From the NCBI GenBank assembly GCA_004000515.1, contig CP034537.1:7275501-7339500 (forward strand): 64,000 nt of DNA, written 5' to 3'. A program made the translations under genes and the position numbers. This stretch comes from Pseudomonas poae. Lineage in GTDB: Bacteria; Pseudomonadota; Gammaproteobacteria; Pseudomonadales; Pseudomonadaceae. Under the pieces are notes generated by a model. That model was not told the origin of the DNA, ran no database searches, and saw only the letters and a program-made list of their open reading frames with translations. Each line of letters begins with the position of its first letter. Positions within the stretch are counted from its first letter, which is position 1. Shown here piece after piece: positions 47,116 to 54,570 of the stretch.

Positions 47116-48009
47116 CTACATCCGGTGATGCTCCAACAAAAAGTCCACGAATAACCGCACCCGCGCCGGCATTGTCGAGCCACCTACAAACAGCGCGTGT
47201 ATCGGTTCTTCATCGCCCGGGTTCCAGGCTTCCAGCAGCGGTATGAGGTCCCCTCGCTGCAGGTCCTCATTTACGCTGAACCTGCCGATACGCGCAATGC
47301 CGGCACCGACTCGCGCAAGCTGCGCCAGTGCTTCACCGCTGCTGCATTCGATGTTGCCGCTGACCTTGAGGGAAAATTCCCGTCCCTCGCGGATGAACGG
47401 CCAATTGGGCTCGGCACGCCGGAAGTTGAAGCGTAGGCAGTTGTGCCGCAAGAGGTCTTCAGGTTCCTGGAGACTGCCGTGGCGCTCGAGGTACTCAGGC
47501 GATGCCACCACTACCTGGCCGGTGGCGCCAATCCTGCGCGCGGTCAACGGGCTGTCGGGCAGATGGCCAAAACGTATCGCCACGTCGGCTTGGCCACCGA
47601 GAATGTCGACCACTTCATCGCCAAGGGTGAGGTCAACGACGATGTTGGGGTAGCGGGCACTAAACGCAGCCACTAGGGGAACAATGGCCAACCGCCCATG
47701 GCCAAGGGCGGCGCTTACGCGCAATCGCCCCCTTGGTACACCTTGGTCGGCGATGGCGTCTTCGACCTCGGCCATGTCGGCCAGGATACGCCGTGCGCCG
47801 CGCAGAAAAGCCTCGCCTTCGGCAGTGAAGCTGATCGTTCGTGTAGTGCGCAGCAGCAGCCGGGTGCCAAGGCGTTGTTCGGTACGCGCGATGATCCGAC
47901 TGACCGCCGAAGGCGTGAGCCCCAATGCTCGCGCCGCAGCTGACAGGCTACCTTCTTGCGCCACAGTGGCGAAAACGAGCATGTCACCGGATCGTCCGTT
48001 GAAGTCCAT
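47116..48009 (-). CDS. LysR-family regulator divergent from an MFS transporter
   Basis: 297 residues. HTH (MLVFATVAQEGSLSAAARALGLTPSAVSRIIARTEQRLG) and LysR effector domain (GRLRVSAALGHGRLAIVPLVAAFSARYP). Divergently placed from the MFS gene at 48103, with a 93-nt intergenic region, so it very probably controls that exporter. Typical of AraJ-type efflux pairs. Inducer unknown. Intact. Confidence 0.87.
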   Translation of the reverse strand: MDFNGRSGDMLVFATVAQEGSLSAAARALGLTPSAVSRIIARTEQRLGTRLLLRTTRTISFTAEGEAFLRGARRILADMAEVEDAIADQGVPRGRLRVSAALGHGRLAIVPLVAAFSARYPNIVVDLTLGDEVVDILGGQADVAIRFGHLPDSPLTARRIGATGQVVVASPEYLERHGSLQEPEDLLRHNCLRFNFRRAEPNWPFIREGREFSLKVSGNIECSSGEALAQLARVGAGIARIGRFSVNEDLQRGDLIPLLEAWNPGDEEPIHALFVGGSTMPARVRLFVDFLLEHHRM

Positions 48010-48102
48010 TTGTGCCCCTTACGCATAGGTGATTGCCAAAATGCTATCTACCGCGTTAAAACGCTGGATCGTAGCATTAGCGGCATAGATAAGGAGCCTT
48101 TC

Positions 48103-49269
48103 ATGCGTATCAACCCACCACTCGTCGCACTCGCCATGGGTGCCTTTGGCATCGGTGTTACCGAGTTCGCCCCCATGGGCATGCTGCCCGGCATCGCTGC
48201 GGACCTCGGCGTTTCCATTCCTGCCGCCGGCCTATTGGTCAGTGCTTACGCCATGGGCGTACTGCTAGGTGCGCCGCTGATGAGCCTGACCACCGGCAAG
48301 ATACCCCGGCGGTATCTGCTGGTCGGACTCATGGCGATTTTCACCCTCGGTAACTTGATGTCAGCCCTGGCTACCGATTACTACAGCCTCATGATCGCCA
48401 GGGTGGTGACCTCACTCAACCACGGTGCGTTCTTTGGCATTGGCTCCATCGTCGCCGCCAGCGTGGTCGCCCCTGATAAACGTGCCGGGGCGGTTGCGGC
48501 AATGTTCATGGGGTTGACCTTGGCAACCATCGGTGGTGTGCCGTTGGCCGCCTGGTTTGGCGAAATGTTCGGTTGGCGCACCGCATTCTGGGGAATTACC
48601 GGCCTTGGCGTGGTGGCAATGACTGCATTGTGGTTCGCCCTGCCAGACCTGAAAGCGCCGCCGAGCGCTGGAATAATGGCCGAAATCCGAGTACTCGGCC
48701 GTGGCCCGGTGCTGGGCGCGCTGGCCCTCACTGTAGTCGGCTCGGGTGCAATGTTTACCGTCTTCACCTACATCGCGCCCATCCTCAGCAGCGAGACCCA
48801 CGCGTCCACCGCCTACATCACTGCCATGTTGGTGCTGTTTGGTGTGGGACTGACGCTGGGCAACATGTGGGGCGGCAAGGCCGCCGACCGCTCGATAGAT
48901 CGCACCCTGATCGTTTCGCTGAGCGTGCTGATTCTCGTCTTGCTGGCGTTTACCGTACTGATGCGTTGGCCGCTGCCGGCCGCCGTCGCCATCCTGATTT
49001 GGGGTATCGCCAGTTTCGCCTTGGTGCCACCGCTGCAAATGCGCGTCATGGAAGCCGCCAAGGACGCACCTAATTTGGCTTCGGCAATGAACATCGGCGC
49101 GTTCAACTTCGGCAACGCGATTGGTGCAGCGCTGGGCGGCGCGGTGATCAATGCCGGTCTGGGTTATCCGGCGATTTCCTTGGCCGGAGCGGCCATGGCG
49201 GGTCTGGGACTGTTAATGGTGCTGGCTTTCGTGTGGCGTTCCAGGACTGTTGTAGCTGCGGTGGTGTGA
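48103..49269 (+). CDS. MFS efflux transporter, AraJ/PbuE (DHA1)-like
   Basis: 388 residues, 12 membrane helices. N-terminal PLVALAMGAFGIGVTEFAPMGMLPGIAADLGVSIPAAGLLVSAYAMGVLLGAPLM has the start pattern of DHA1 drug and arabinose-type exporters. Loop 2-3 motif GKIPRRYLL. ATG at 48103 has AAGGAG upstream; the longer ORF start lies in the promoter. Substrate unknown. The gene lies between tailocin and mutS remnant. Confidence 0.87.
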   Translation: MRINPPLVALAMGAFGIGVTEFAPMGMLPGIAADLGVSIPAAGLLVSAYAMGVLLGAPLMSLTTGKIPRRYLLVGLMAIFTLGNLMSALATDYYSLMIARVVTSLNHGAFFGIGSIVAASVVAPDKRAGAVAAMFMGLTLATIGGVPLAAWFGEMFGWRTAFWGITGLGVVAMTALWFALPDLKAPPSAGIMAEIRVLGRGPVLGALALTVVGSGAMFTVFTYIAPILSSETHASTAYITAMLVLFGVGLTLGNMWGGKAADRSIDRTLIVSLSVLILVLLAFTVLMRWPLPAAVAILIWGIASFALVPPLQMRVMEAAKDAPNLASAMNIGAFNFGNAIGAALGGAVINAGLGYPAISLAGAAMAGLGLLMVLAFVWRSRTVVAAVV

Positions 49270-49482
49270 CCACGATAGGAGCAGGGCTGCCAGTCCACTT
49301 GATGGCAGTTGCTCTTGCTTGAGTGATGGGGATAAGGGGCGCGAACGCTTTTGCGTTTTACCTAGCCGTTTGCGACCTGCGAAGGGCCGACTTCGCGTGT
49401 TAACCTTGCCGCCATCGCAAAATCGCAGGGCCGAATGCCCCACCTTTGCCCCACTCCTTCCAACGAATTTGCTAACTATCTG

Positions 49483-49563
49483 ATGAGTAAAAACACTTCC
49501 GATCTGTCCTCCCACACCCCGATGATGCAGCAGTATGGGCTTGAGAAGGTCGAACGCCTCTGA
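49483..49563 (+). pseudogene. mutS: Truncated 5' end of mutS
   Basis: Reads MSKNTSDLSSHTPMMQQY, the conserved start of Pseudomonas MutS, then departs to GLEKVERL and a stop. MutS normally continues with WRLK and a DQLMFYRMGDFYE motif. The break is near 49537. The cinA-tailocin-mutS order and plus orientation fit the usual locus. A full mutS, if any, must lie outside the window. Confidence 0.8.
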
Positions 49564-49585
49564 CTGCGTGGCTTGCAGCGATCTG

Positions 49586-49661
49586 CTGTCTAAAACGAGT
49601 CAGCGAGATAGCGCCTGTTTCGACCAATGAAACCGGAATAGGTCGAGGTAGTTTTAGACAG
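49586..49661. repeat. 11-nt inverted repeat pair near the mutS junction
   Basis: CTGTCTAAAAC at 49586-49596 and GTTTTAGACAG at 49651-49661, 54 nt apart. Also TTGCAGCGAT occurs at 49574-49583 and about 49667-49676 as a direct repeat. Could be the end of a mobile element or a recombination site. Confidence 0.6.
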
Positions 49662-49977
49662 AATTTTGCAGCGATTTGCGATCGCATCCTGATCACTGGG
49701 TCAATTTTACGAACTGCTTAGCGAGATTGCTGTCTGATGTCATGAATGGTTTCAACAAGGCATTCAGGTTCCGAAATTACGGCCGATACACACCGTGTGA
49801 AGGGGAGCAAAATGACGAACGGGCTTTCCGATAGTTATTTTTCATTGACTTCATGCGTTGACATATGAAGAATCGCCCCCACTTTAAGTGGACCGTAAAT
49901 TACGTTTTACGGCGCATGAAGACCATTTCTAGACCAGTTATGGCATTCCCTGGCACCGCCGGGACGAGGAGAAGACC

Positions 49978-50148
49978 GTGGGACACGCACTGAAAAAAAC
50001 CGACCGCATCTACATCCCGCAGCGCGATAAAGCGCGCGTGGCGACTGCACATCCGGCTGAAGGCGCATACCAGGCTCAAATCGAAAAGGCTTTCTGCACC
50101 GCATTCCATCGCTACGAAAAAGCGTTTGAGGATCTGGCTAAAGTCTGA
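49978..50148 (+). CDS. Small ORF upstream of doc, candidate antitoxin
   Basis: 56 codons from a GTG at 49978 with GAGGAG 6 nt upstream: GHALKKTDRIYIPQRDKARVATAHPAEGAYQAQ, then IEKAFCTAFHRYEKAFEDLAKV. Basic N-terminus and acidic, helical C-terminus are the layout of short antitoxins. It ends 15 nt before the Doc toxin start. No known Phd or other antitoxin family is recognised, so the role is inferred from position. Confidence 0.55.
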   Translation: MGHALKKTDRIYIPQRDKARVATAHPAEGAYQAQIEKAFCTAFHRYEKAFEDLAKV

Positions 50149-50163
50149 TCGAAGGTCAGCCTC

Positions 50164-50667
50164 ATGCCGCCAATGGAACTGTCGGAAATCAGCGAAACTC
50201 AGGAGGGGATCAGGTATCTCACTCCTGAAGCGCTGATCTGGATCAACAAGCGTTTAATCCTCGCTCAGACTCCTGGCGAACCCATAGCGGTTATCAAGCC
50301 AAACGAACTGAGCTCATCTCAGCAGCGACCAGCACAGCATCGGTACTACACCGGCAATCAAGACATGTTCTGTCTGGCTGCACTGCTGATGCAAAGCCTT
50401 ATCCAAAATCACCCATTTGCAAATGCCAACAAGCGAACCGCTGCGGCGGCCGGCTATATGTTTCTGTTGCTGAACGGGTATGAGCTGACGGCGCCAGGTG
50501 ATGAGTTCGTAGAGATTATGGTTGGCGTCGCGCGCCACGAATATGATGAGGAAGATCTAGAGGATTGGCTCGCACATTGGTCTCGTCCTTTCGATGCTGG
50601 TGGCCTGAACGGACCTAGCGAATTTCTTGATATGTTTGGCCATATTGAAGCCATGCCTGCTTGCTGA
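50164..50667 (+). CDS. doc: Doc/Fic-family toxin
   Basis: 167 residues. Fic/Doc core with catalytic motif HPFANANKRTAAAAGYMFL at about residues 83-101, matching HxFxxxNKRT of Doc. Doc phosphorylates EF-Tu and blocks translation. N-terminal LTPEALIWINKRLILAQTPGEP and GNQDMFCLAALLMQSLIQ also fit. The inhibitor is probably the small ORF upstream, with too little space for a full Phd (70-80 residues). Placed at the boundary of the second tail module. Confidence 0.85.
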   Translation: MPPMELSEISETQEGIRYLTPEALIWINKRLILAQTPGEPIAVIKPNELSSSQQRPAQHRYYTGNQDMFCLAALLMQSLIQNHPFANANKRTAAAAGYMFLLLNGYELTAPGDEFVEIMVGVARHEYDEEDLEDWLAHWSRPFDAGGLNGPSEFLDMFGHIEAMPAC

Positions 50668-50789
50668 TCCCTCCCACGGCGTCCTGCCAACTGAACACAA
50701 TCAACCTATCGCAGTAGTGATTTGATGGCGCATCGCTGGTAATGTCCGTGCCACGTTCGCCGGCATTTAAAGGGATGGAGGCGGAAATA

Positions 50790-50821
50790 GAAGCCCTGGA
50801 GTTGCGAACCTCCGGGGCTTT
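50790..50821. terminator. Terminator-like hairpin between doc and the Rz genes
   Basis: Stem AAGCCCTGGAG/CTCCGGGGCTT with one G-T pair, with moderately T-rich flanks. Separates the convergent doc and lysis genes. Confidence 0.6.
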
Positions 50822-50858
50822 GCTTTTGGCGTGCTAATTTTTTGACCTCGGATGTAGG

Positions 50859-51365
50859 TCAGCGAGCTATCGCCCTAACATAAGCCTGGCACGCCCGCAG
50901 CGCGATCAGTCCTTGATCGCCGTCACCGGTGATGGCGAGAATTCGTTGAGCATGCGCTGGGTCAAGTTGGGCTCGCGCGGCGCCATGAACCACGCCGACG
51001 GCGCCGGGAGCGGCAGGCACGTTGCAGCCACTGGCTGAATCCGCGGCGTCGAGAAGGACTGACAGCCGGACATCAGAAGTGGCAAGGCGATCGCGCAGAA
51101 CAGCCTGGTTGCGTTGGGCATCGGATAATTCCCTGGTGTGTTGTTGGTCCTGGCCGGCGAGCTGCTGCTCCAGGGCCAGGCGCTTGTCCTGCTCGGCGCG
51201 GGCTTGGGCGGCGGCGGCATTGGTGATCGCCGCCAGGTCATCCTTGTGCAGGCCGGCCTGCTCGGCGAGCTTCTCGCCCATCCGCCAGTCCTGCACCTGC
51301 CAGGCGCCGGCGGCGCTGACGGCCATCGCCAGCAGGATCGCGGCCAGGATCTGCCCGGGCGTCAC
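50859..51365 (-). CDS. Rz-like inner-membrane spanin subunit
   Basis: 168 residues from a GTG at 51363-51365 overlapping the endolysin stop (GTGA). One N-terminal membrane helix (ILAAILLAMAVSAAGAWQV) and a long Ala/Gln/Arg-rich coiled coil (AAQARAEQDKRLALEQQLAGQDQQHTRELSDAQRNQAVLRDRLA). Works with Rz1 to fuse inner and outer membranes in the last lysis step. The longer ORF to 51608 is the endolysin gene in another frame. Confidence 0.8.
   Translation of the reverse strand: MTPGQILAAILLAMAVSAAGAWQVQDWRMGEKLAEQAGLHKDDLAAITNAAAAQARAEQDKRLALEQQLAGQDQQHTRELSDAQRNQAVLRDRLATSDVRLSVLLDAADSASGCNVPAAPGAVGVVHGAARAQLDPAHAQRILAITGDGDQGLIALRACQAYVRAIAR
50906..51121 (-). CDS. Rz1-like outer-membrane lipoprotein spanin, nested in Rz
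   Basis: 71 residues in another frame inside the Rz gene. Starts MPNATRLFCAIALPLLMSGC with a lipobox LMSGC, then a Pro-rich mature part (TPRIQPVAATCLPLPAPSAWFMAPREPN). Nested, lipobox-bearing and Pro-rich are the hallmarks of Rz1. Confidence 0.75.
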   Translation of the reverse strand: MPNATRLFCAIALPLLMSGCQSFSTPRIQPVAATCLPLPAPSAWFMAPREPNLTQRMLNEFSPSPVTAIKD

Positions 51366-51885
51366 GACATCACCCCGCCCGCCAGCCGGTACTGCTTCAG
51401 CAGATCCTCCAGGCGGTGTTCGCGCTGCCCGTATCCCGCGCCGGGCAGGCTGGCCCAGATGTTCCGGCACTTCGCGATAGCCGTTTCGATCCGCCCGGCC
51501 ACCACGTCGGGCAAAGCCCGGCACTCGCGAATGTGCTGCAGCGCCAGAAGATCTTGGCTGATCGGGCTGAAGTCCGGCAGCTTGAGCAGCGCCTTGTAGT
51601 GCGGCCAATCTTTCAGCATCTGCTGGTACCGGCCAGAAGCGTTGGACGTGAGCCCCTTGCTGTTGATGACCTTCGACGGGCGGCCTTTGGCGGGCGGCCT
51701 TTGGCGAAGGGATGATCAGTGAAGTCCTTGAACACTTCAGGCTTGCGGTCGATGCCGGTCACGATCACGTCATAGCCATCCATGGCCGTGGCCGGGGAAG
51801 TACTGGTGCCCTCGCCCCAGGCGAGCATATCGAGGAACGCCAGCGCGTTACGGCCGCCGGCGAGCGATTCAGAAAGTCTTGCCAT
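51362..51885 (-). pseudogene. Lambda R-like endolysin disrupted by a 14-bp tandem duplication
   Basis: Intact form would be 169 residues. N-terminal AFLDMLAWGEGT with the catalytic Glu, GYDVIVTG, then TSNASGRYQQML and DFSPISQDLLALQHIRECRALPD, NIWASLPGAGYGQREH match the lambda R transglycosylase. The stretch GCCAAAGGCCGCCC is present twice (51678-51691 and 51692-51705); removal of one copy rejoins FAKGRPSKVINSKGL. Unlike other breaks in the window this is not a homopolymer slip. Confidence 0.82.
51678..51705. repeat. 14-bp perfect tandem duplication in the endolysin gene
   Basis: Two adjacent copies of GGGCGGCCTTTGGC (plus strand). It shifts the endolysin reading frame by two. Confidence 0.9.
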
Positions 51886-51904
51886 TGCTTTTCTCCAGTC
51901 GGGT

Positions 51905-52531
51905 TTAAATGGATTTCCAGGGGTTGATCTCGAAGGTCAACCCCTTCCATTGCGCTGAAGGATCGGCGCTGTAGCCTTCGGCCCAGTCGCTGGGCTCCGG
52001 TTTGAAGCCGAGTTGAATCACCAGGGCGCGCGTCGCCGACCACTGCCATACGCCATAGAAGCCGTAATAACGCCGGCCGGTGGTTTTGTGCGTGGCCAGC
52101 AACAGGCGGCGGCCGCCCTGCCCGGGTCGATCCTCGACACTCTCATTGCCCCAGTAGCGGTAATCACACTCGGTCAGCGGACAACTGAACCACGGACTAA
52201 AGCGCATGTTGTTGGCCGGGTTGCGAATGGCCAGCCACCAAAATTGAGAAAACCAGTGATAGGCGCCCAGGCCGAACGGCGCGTTCATGTGCCACCAGCC
52301 GCGCTTATCTCCCAGGGCACCGTCGCGGTCGTTGGACCACAGCCAGGCCCAGGCCGGCAATCGACCCAGCCCCCAATAGCCTGGGGCTTGGGTGAAGGCT
52401 CTCGGCGGGTTGTCGATGGTCAGGAATGGCAGCGCCAGGGGCACCACCAGCAGGCCCAGCAGGATCAGTGTTACGCGTAACGGGAGAAACAGCGCCCACT
52501 GCAAAGCAGCGCGCAGGATATGCAACAGCAT
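51905..52531 (-). CDS. Phage-associated membrane protein of unknown function
   Basis: 208 residues. Hydrophobic N-terminus (ALQWALFLPLRVTLILLGLLVVPLALPF), then a Trp-rich region (WGLGRLPAWAWLWSNDRDG, NAPFGLGAYHWFSQFWWLAIRNP) and GRRYYGFYGVWQWSATRALVIQLGFKPEP. Placed just upstream of the endolysin, where a holin often lies, but its size and Trp-rich soluble part argue against a classical holin. I do not assign a function. Confidence 0.7.
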   Translation of the reverse strand: MLLHILRAALQWALFLPLRVTLILLGLLVVPLALPFLTIDNPPRAFTQAPGYWGLGRLPAWAWLWSNDRDGALGDKRGWWHMNAPFGLGAYHWFSQFWWLAIRNPANNMRFSPWFSCPLTECDYRYWGNESVEDRPGQGGRRLLLATHKTTGRRYYGFYGVWQWSATRALVIQLGFKPEPSDWAEGYSADPSAQWKGLTFEINPWKSI

Positions 52532-52557
52532 GGTTAAACCTCGGATGTCAGAAGAAA

Positions 52558-52579
52558 ACGCCCCGTCAGTGCGGGGCGT
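52558..52579 (-). terminator. Terminator after the fibre chaperone of cluster 2
   Basis: Stem ACGCCCCG/CGGGGCGT followed by TTTTC on the minus strand, 2 nt after the stop of the gene at 52581. Confidence 0.8.
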
Positions 52580-52580
52580 A

Positions 52581-53000
52581 TTATTCGGATTGATCTGTGA
52601 TCGGAACCGGCGGCCAATTTATTTCTGCAGGGAAGTTGGGCTGCTGGCGAATTCTGTTTAGATCAACTCGGTATTGCTTCCAGCTTTTTAAGTTGACTAA
52701 GTCGGCCTCTATGGCCAGCCCCAAATCAACAGCATCCTGCAGAGGTGCAATACGGATAGCCGCAACAGTCAACAGCTGGTCGCGCGCAGCGAGAGCATTT
52801 GCGGCCAGCTCTTCTATCGTTGTTTCGGGGATTGGTTCAGGCTCAGGCGTTTCAGGCGCGGCGACCTTAAATCCATCATAAATCGTCACTTCGAGTCCGC
52901 TACACATGCCTTCAAGGCCTTGCTTATATTGCTCATCAGTAATTTCAATAGAGCCTTCAAAATAATCCTGTGCGATTTTACCGCAAGCAGCATATGGCAT
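52581..53000 (-). CDS. Tail fibre assembly-like protein of cluster 2
   Basis: 139 residues: DYFEGSIEITDEQYKQGLEGMCSGLEVTIYDGFKVAAPETPEPEPIPETTIEELAANALAARDQLL and a C-terminus LKSWKQYRVDLNRIRQQPNFPAEINWPPVP, which is the typical end of phage fibre-assembly proteins. It follows the fibre gene by 10 nt. Lower GC than the baseplate genes. Confidence 0.78.
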   Translation of the reverse strand: MPYAACGKIAQDYFEGSIEITDEQYKQGLEGMCSGLEVTIYDGFKVAAPETPEPEPIPETTIEELAANALAARDQLLTVAAIRIAPLQDAVDLGLAIEADLVNLKSWKQYRVDLNRIRQQPNFPAEINWPPVPITDQSE

Positions 53001-53010
53001 TATTTGATCC

Positions 53011-53964
53011 TCAAAAGATAGTCACACCGATGTTTTTTGACCGGGTCTCAGTGCCGACGCGTGGAGCGCCGTTAGTACCATCATCGGCGACAATTGGGGT
53101 ACGCCAAACAGCCCCGTCCGGCGTCCTGAAGGCTGCTTCCCGGCCGGCGTTTGTGCCGGTGCTTGGAACAGAAGCACCGCTACTGTGGAATACCAGGGGT
53201 TGCCCATCAGGCGAGGCAAATACAAAGCCTTGAGACTGGTCACTCTGAACAGTACCGCTCAGGCCGGCGCGCAAGACCCGACGCTCGGTGTTGATCAGCC
53301 GGACTGTTTTACCGTTTAGGGGGCTGCCGGGCAGGTTAATAACTGCCGTTGCCTCCAGAAGCGGGCCGGTGCCCGTGACTATCTCGCCAGTCAAGACCCC
53401 CTTGTTGTAGCCGTCGTCGGCTGACAATGAGATGTAGCGATACGACTTGTTCGTTGGGGGAACCGAGTCGAGCGCTATATCGGTGAATAGACCAATTGGA
53501 ACGCCTATAGGCTGCAGAGCCCAGGGGTCACCTACAAATGAAGCAAGTTTTTTAGGCGTTACAATCGTGGAGTCGTCAGCCCCTTCAGTAACTTGGGGTT
53601 GAGTTGCAATTTTTGCAATGCCATATACAGACTCCGTCGCTTTTACCACGATCTTATTGATAGCTTGGAACACCCTTAGTGGGTTCATAGACTTACTTGT
53701 GTTGGTTCCGTCCTCAGCATCATCTTTGGTAGCGAATTCGACACCGCCGTCCTTAAGCAGTTTCTTGATAGCAACCAATAATTGATCGCTCTTTGTCTCG
53801 TCCGGTTCATAACCTGCGGCAGAGATAACGTTTAGCAATTCGTCAGTAACAGCACTACCCCATGCGGAAGGGATCAACGAACCAACCTGACCAGTGCTTG
53901 TGTTTTCATCAATAAACTTACCGTTAACCAGGCCAACGCCGGGCACGCTTTTCGGATAATCCAT
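53011..53964 (-). CDS. Tail fibre of cluster 2
   Basis: 317 residues. N-terminus MDYPKSVPGVGLVNGKFIDENTSTGQVGSLIPSAWGSAVTDELLNVI is a Mu/P2-like fibre attachment region; then YGIAKIATQPQVTEGADDSTIVTPKKLASF and a C-terminus NGAPRVGTETRSKNIGVTIF shared in style with fibre 1 (PRTGTETRSRNLSV). AT-richer than its neighbours, a sign of fibre-cassette exchange. Defines the target range of this particle. Confidence 0.82.
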   Translation of the reverse strand: MDYPKSVPGVGLVNGKFIDENTSTGQVGSLIPSAWGSAVTDELLNVISAAGYEPDETKSDQLLVAIKKLLKDGGVEFATKDDAEDGTNTSKSMNPLRVFQAINKIVVKATESVYGIAKIATQPQVTEGADDSTIVTPKKLASFVGDPWALQPIGVPIGLFTDIALDSVPPTNKSYRYISLSADDGYNKGVLTGEIVTGTGPLLEATAVINLPGSPLNGKTVRLINTERRVLRAGLSGTVQSDQSQGFVFASPDGQPLVFHSSGASVPSTGTNAGREAAFRTPDGAVWRTPIVADDGTNGAPRVGTETRSKNIGVTIF

Positions 53965-54570
53965 CTACACACCTTCCTCATAATTGATAAATTCCAGCGC
54001 ATGCGCCGGAGCTGCCCGGCGAATCACGCATTCGAGCGCGCCGTTAGGGTTCATCCCGAAGCGCTCACCCCAAAAACTGGCGCCAAAGCGGCGGCCCAGG
54101 CGGCGGCGCGGGCCTGTGTTGAGCGTCCACATGAATTGCGCTGACCACGTACCGAAGTGCGCACGGCCAAAGCGCGAGCGGCCGAACCTCGGCGCGCGAC
54201 GCTCGGTAATGCTCGCCTCGGGGTAACCCTGACTAATGGCCAACTGGATAAAGAACGCCCGGCTTTGCCCGCCGACCTCGACAAGACGGCGGCGCACCGC
54301 CAACTGTCGATCCTCAAATGCCGGGTTATCGCCAAGGCATGCGTCGGGCAGCTCCATCAGCCGTTCCCAGTCCGGCACCAGTTCGCGCACCGTGTCGGGG
54401 AACATCTCGTTGAACAGATCGGACAAACGCAGATCCTCGCGAGCCAGCTCCTGGGCGGTGCCTAACAGCACGTCGCGAAGCTCCGGCAGCAGTTCCACGT
54501 CCCATGCTGGCCCCGGCGGCAACAGGGCCACCAGTTGCGCGTAATAGTCACTTGCGGTTCTTATCTCCAC
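53965..54570 (-). CDS. Mu gp48-like baseplate protein (DUF2313)
   Basis: 201 residues: IRTASDYYAQLVALLPPGPAWDVELLPELRDVLLGTAQELAREDLRLSDLFNEMFPDT, the classic gp48/YmfQ N-terminus. Stop abuts the fibre start. Links baseplate to fibres, by family. Confidence 0.9.
   Translation of the reverse strand: MEIRTASDYYAQLVALLPPGPAWDVELLPELRDVLLGTAQELAREDLRLSDLFNEMFPDTVRELVPDWERLMELPDACLGDNPAFEDRQLAVRRRLVEVGGQSRAFFIQLAISQGYPEASITERRAPRFGRSRFGRAHFGTWSAQFMWTLNTGPRRRLGRRFGASFWGERFGMNPNGALECVIRRAAPAHALEFINYEEGV

Larger units (their letters stand above)
49270..49977. other. Junction region without intact genes
   Basis: Contains the mutS start remnant (49483-49563), an 11-nt inverted repeat (49586-49661) and about 300 nt of lower-GC sequence up to the Doc locus. 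Beyond these I see nothing. The base composition after about 49540 is unlike the flanking core genes and suggests acquired DNA. Confidence 0.7.

Noticed and set aside
49213..49515. Minus-strand ORF over the end of the MFS gene and the mutS remnant
   Set aside because: Antisense to recognised sequence, no RBS, no family.
50859..51608. Single 249-codon ORF as an extended Rz
   Set aside because: Its first third is the endolysin gene in another frame; the GTG at 51365 after the overlapped stop gives a normal spanin.
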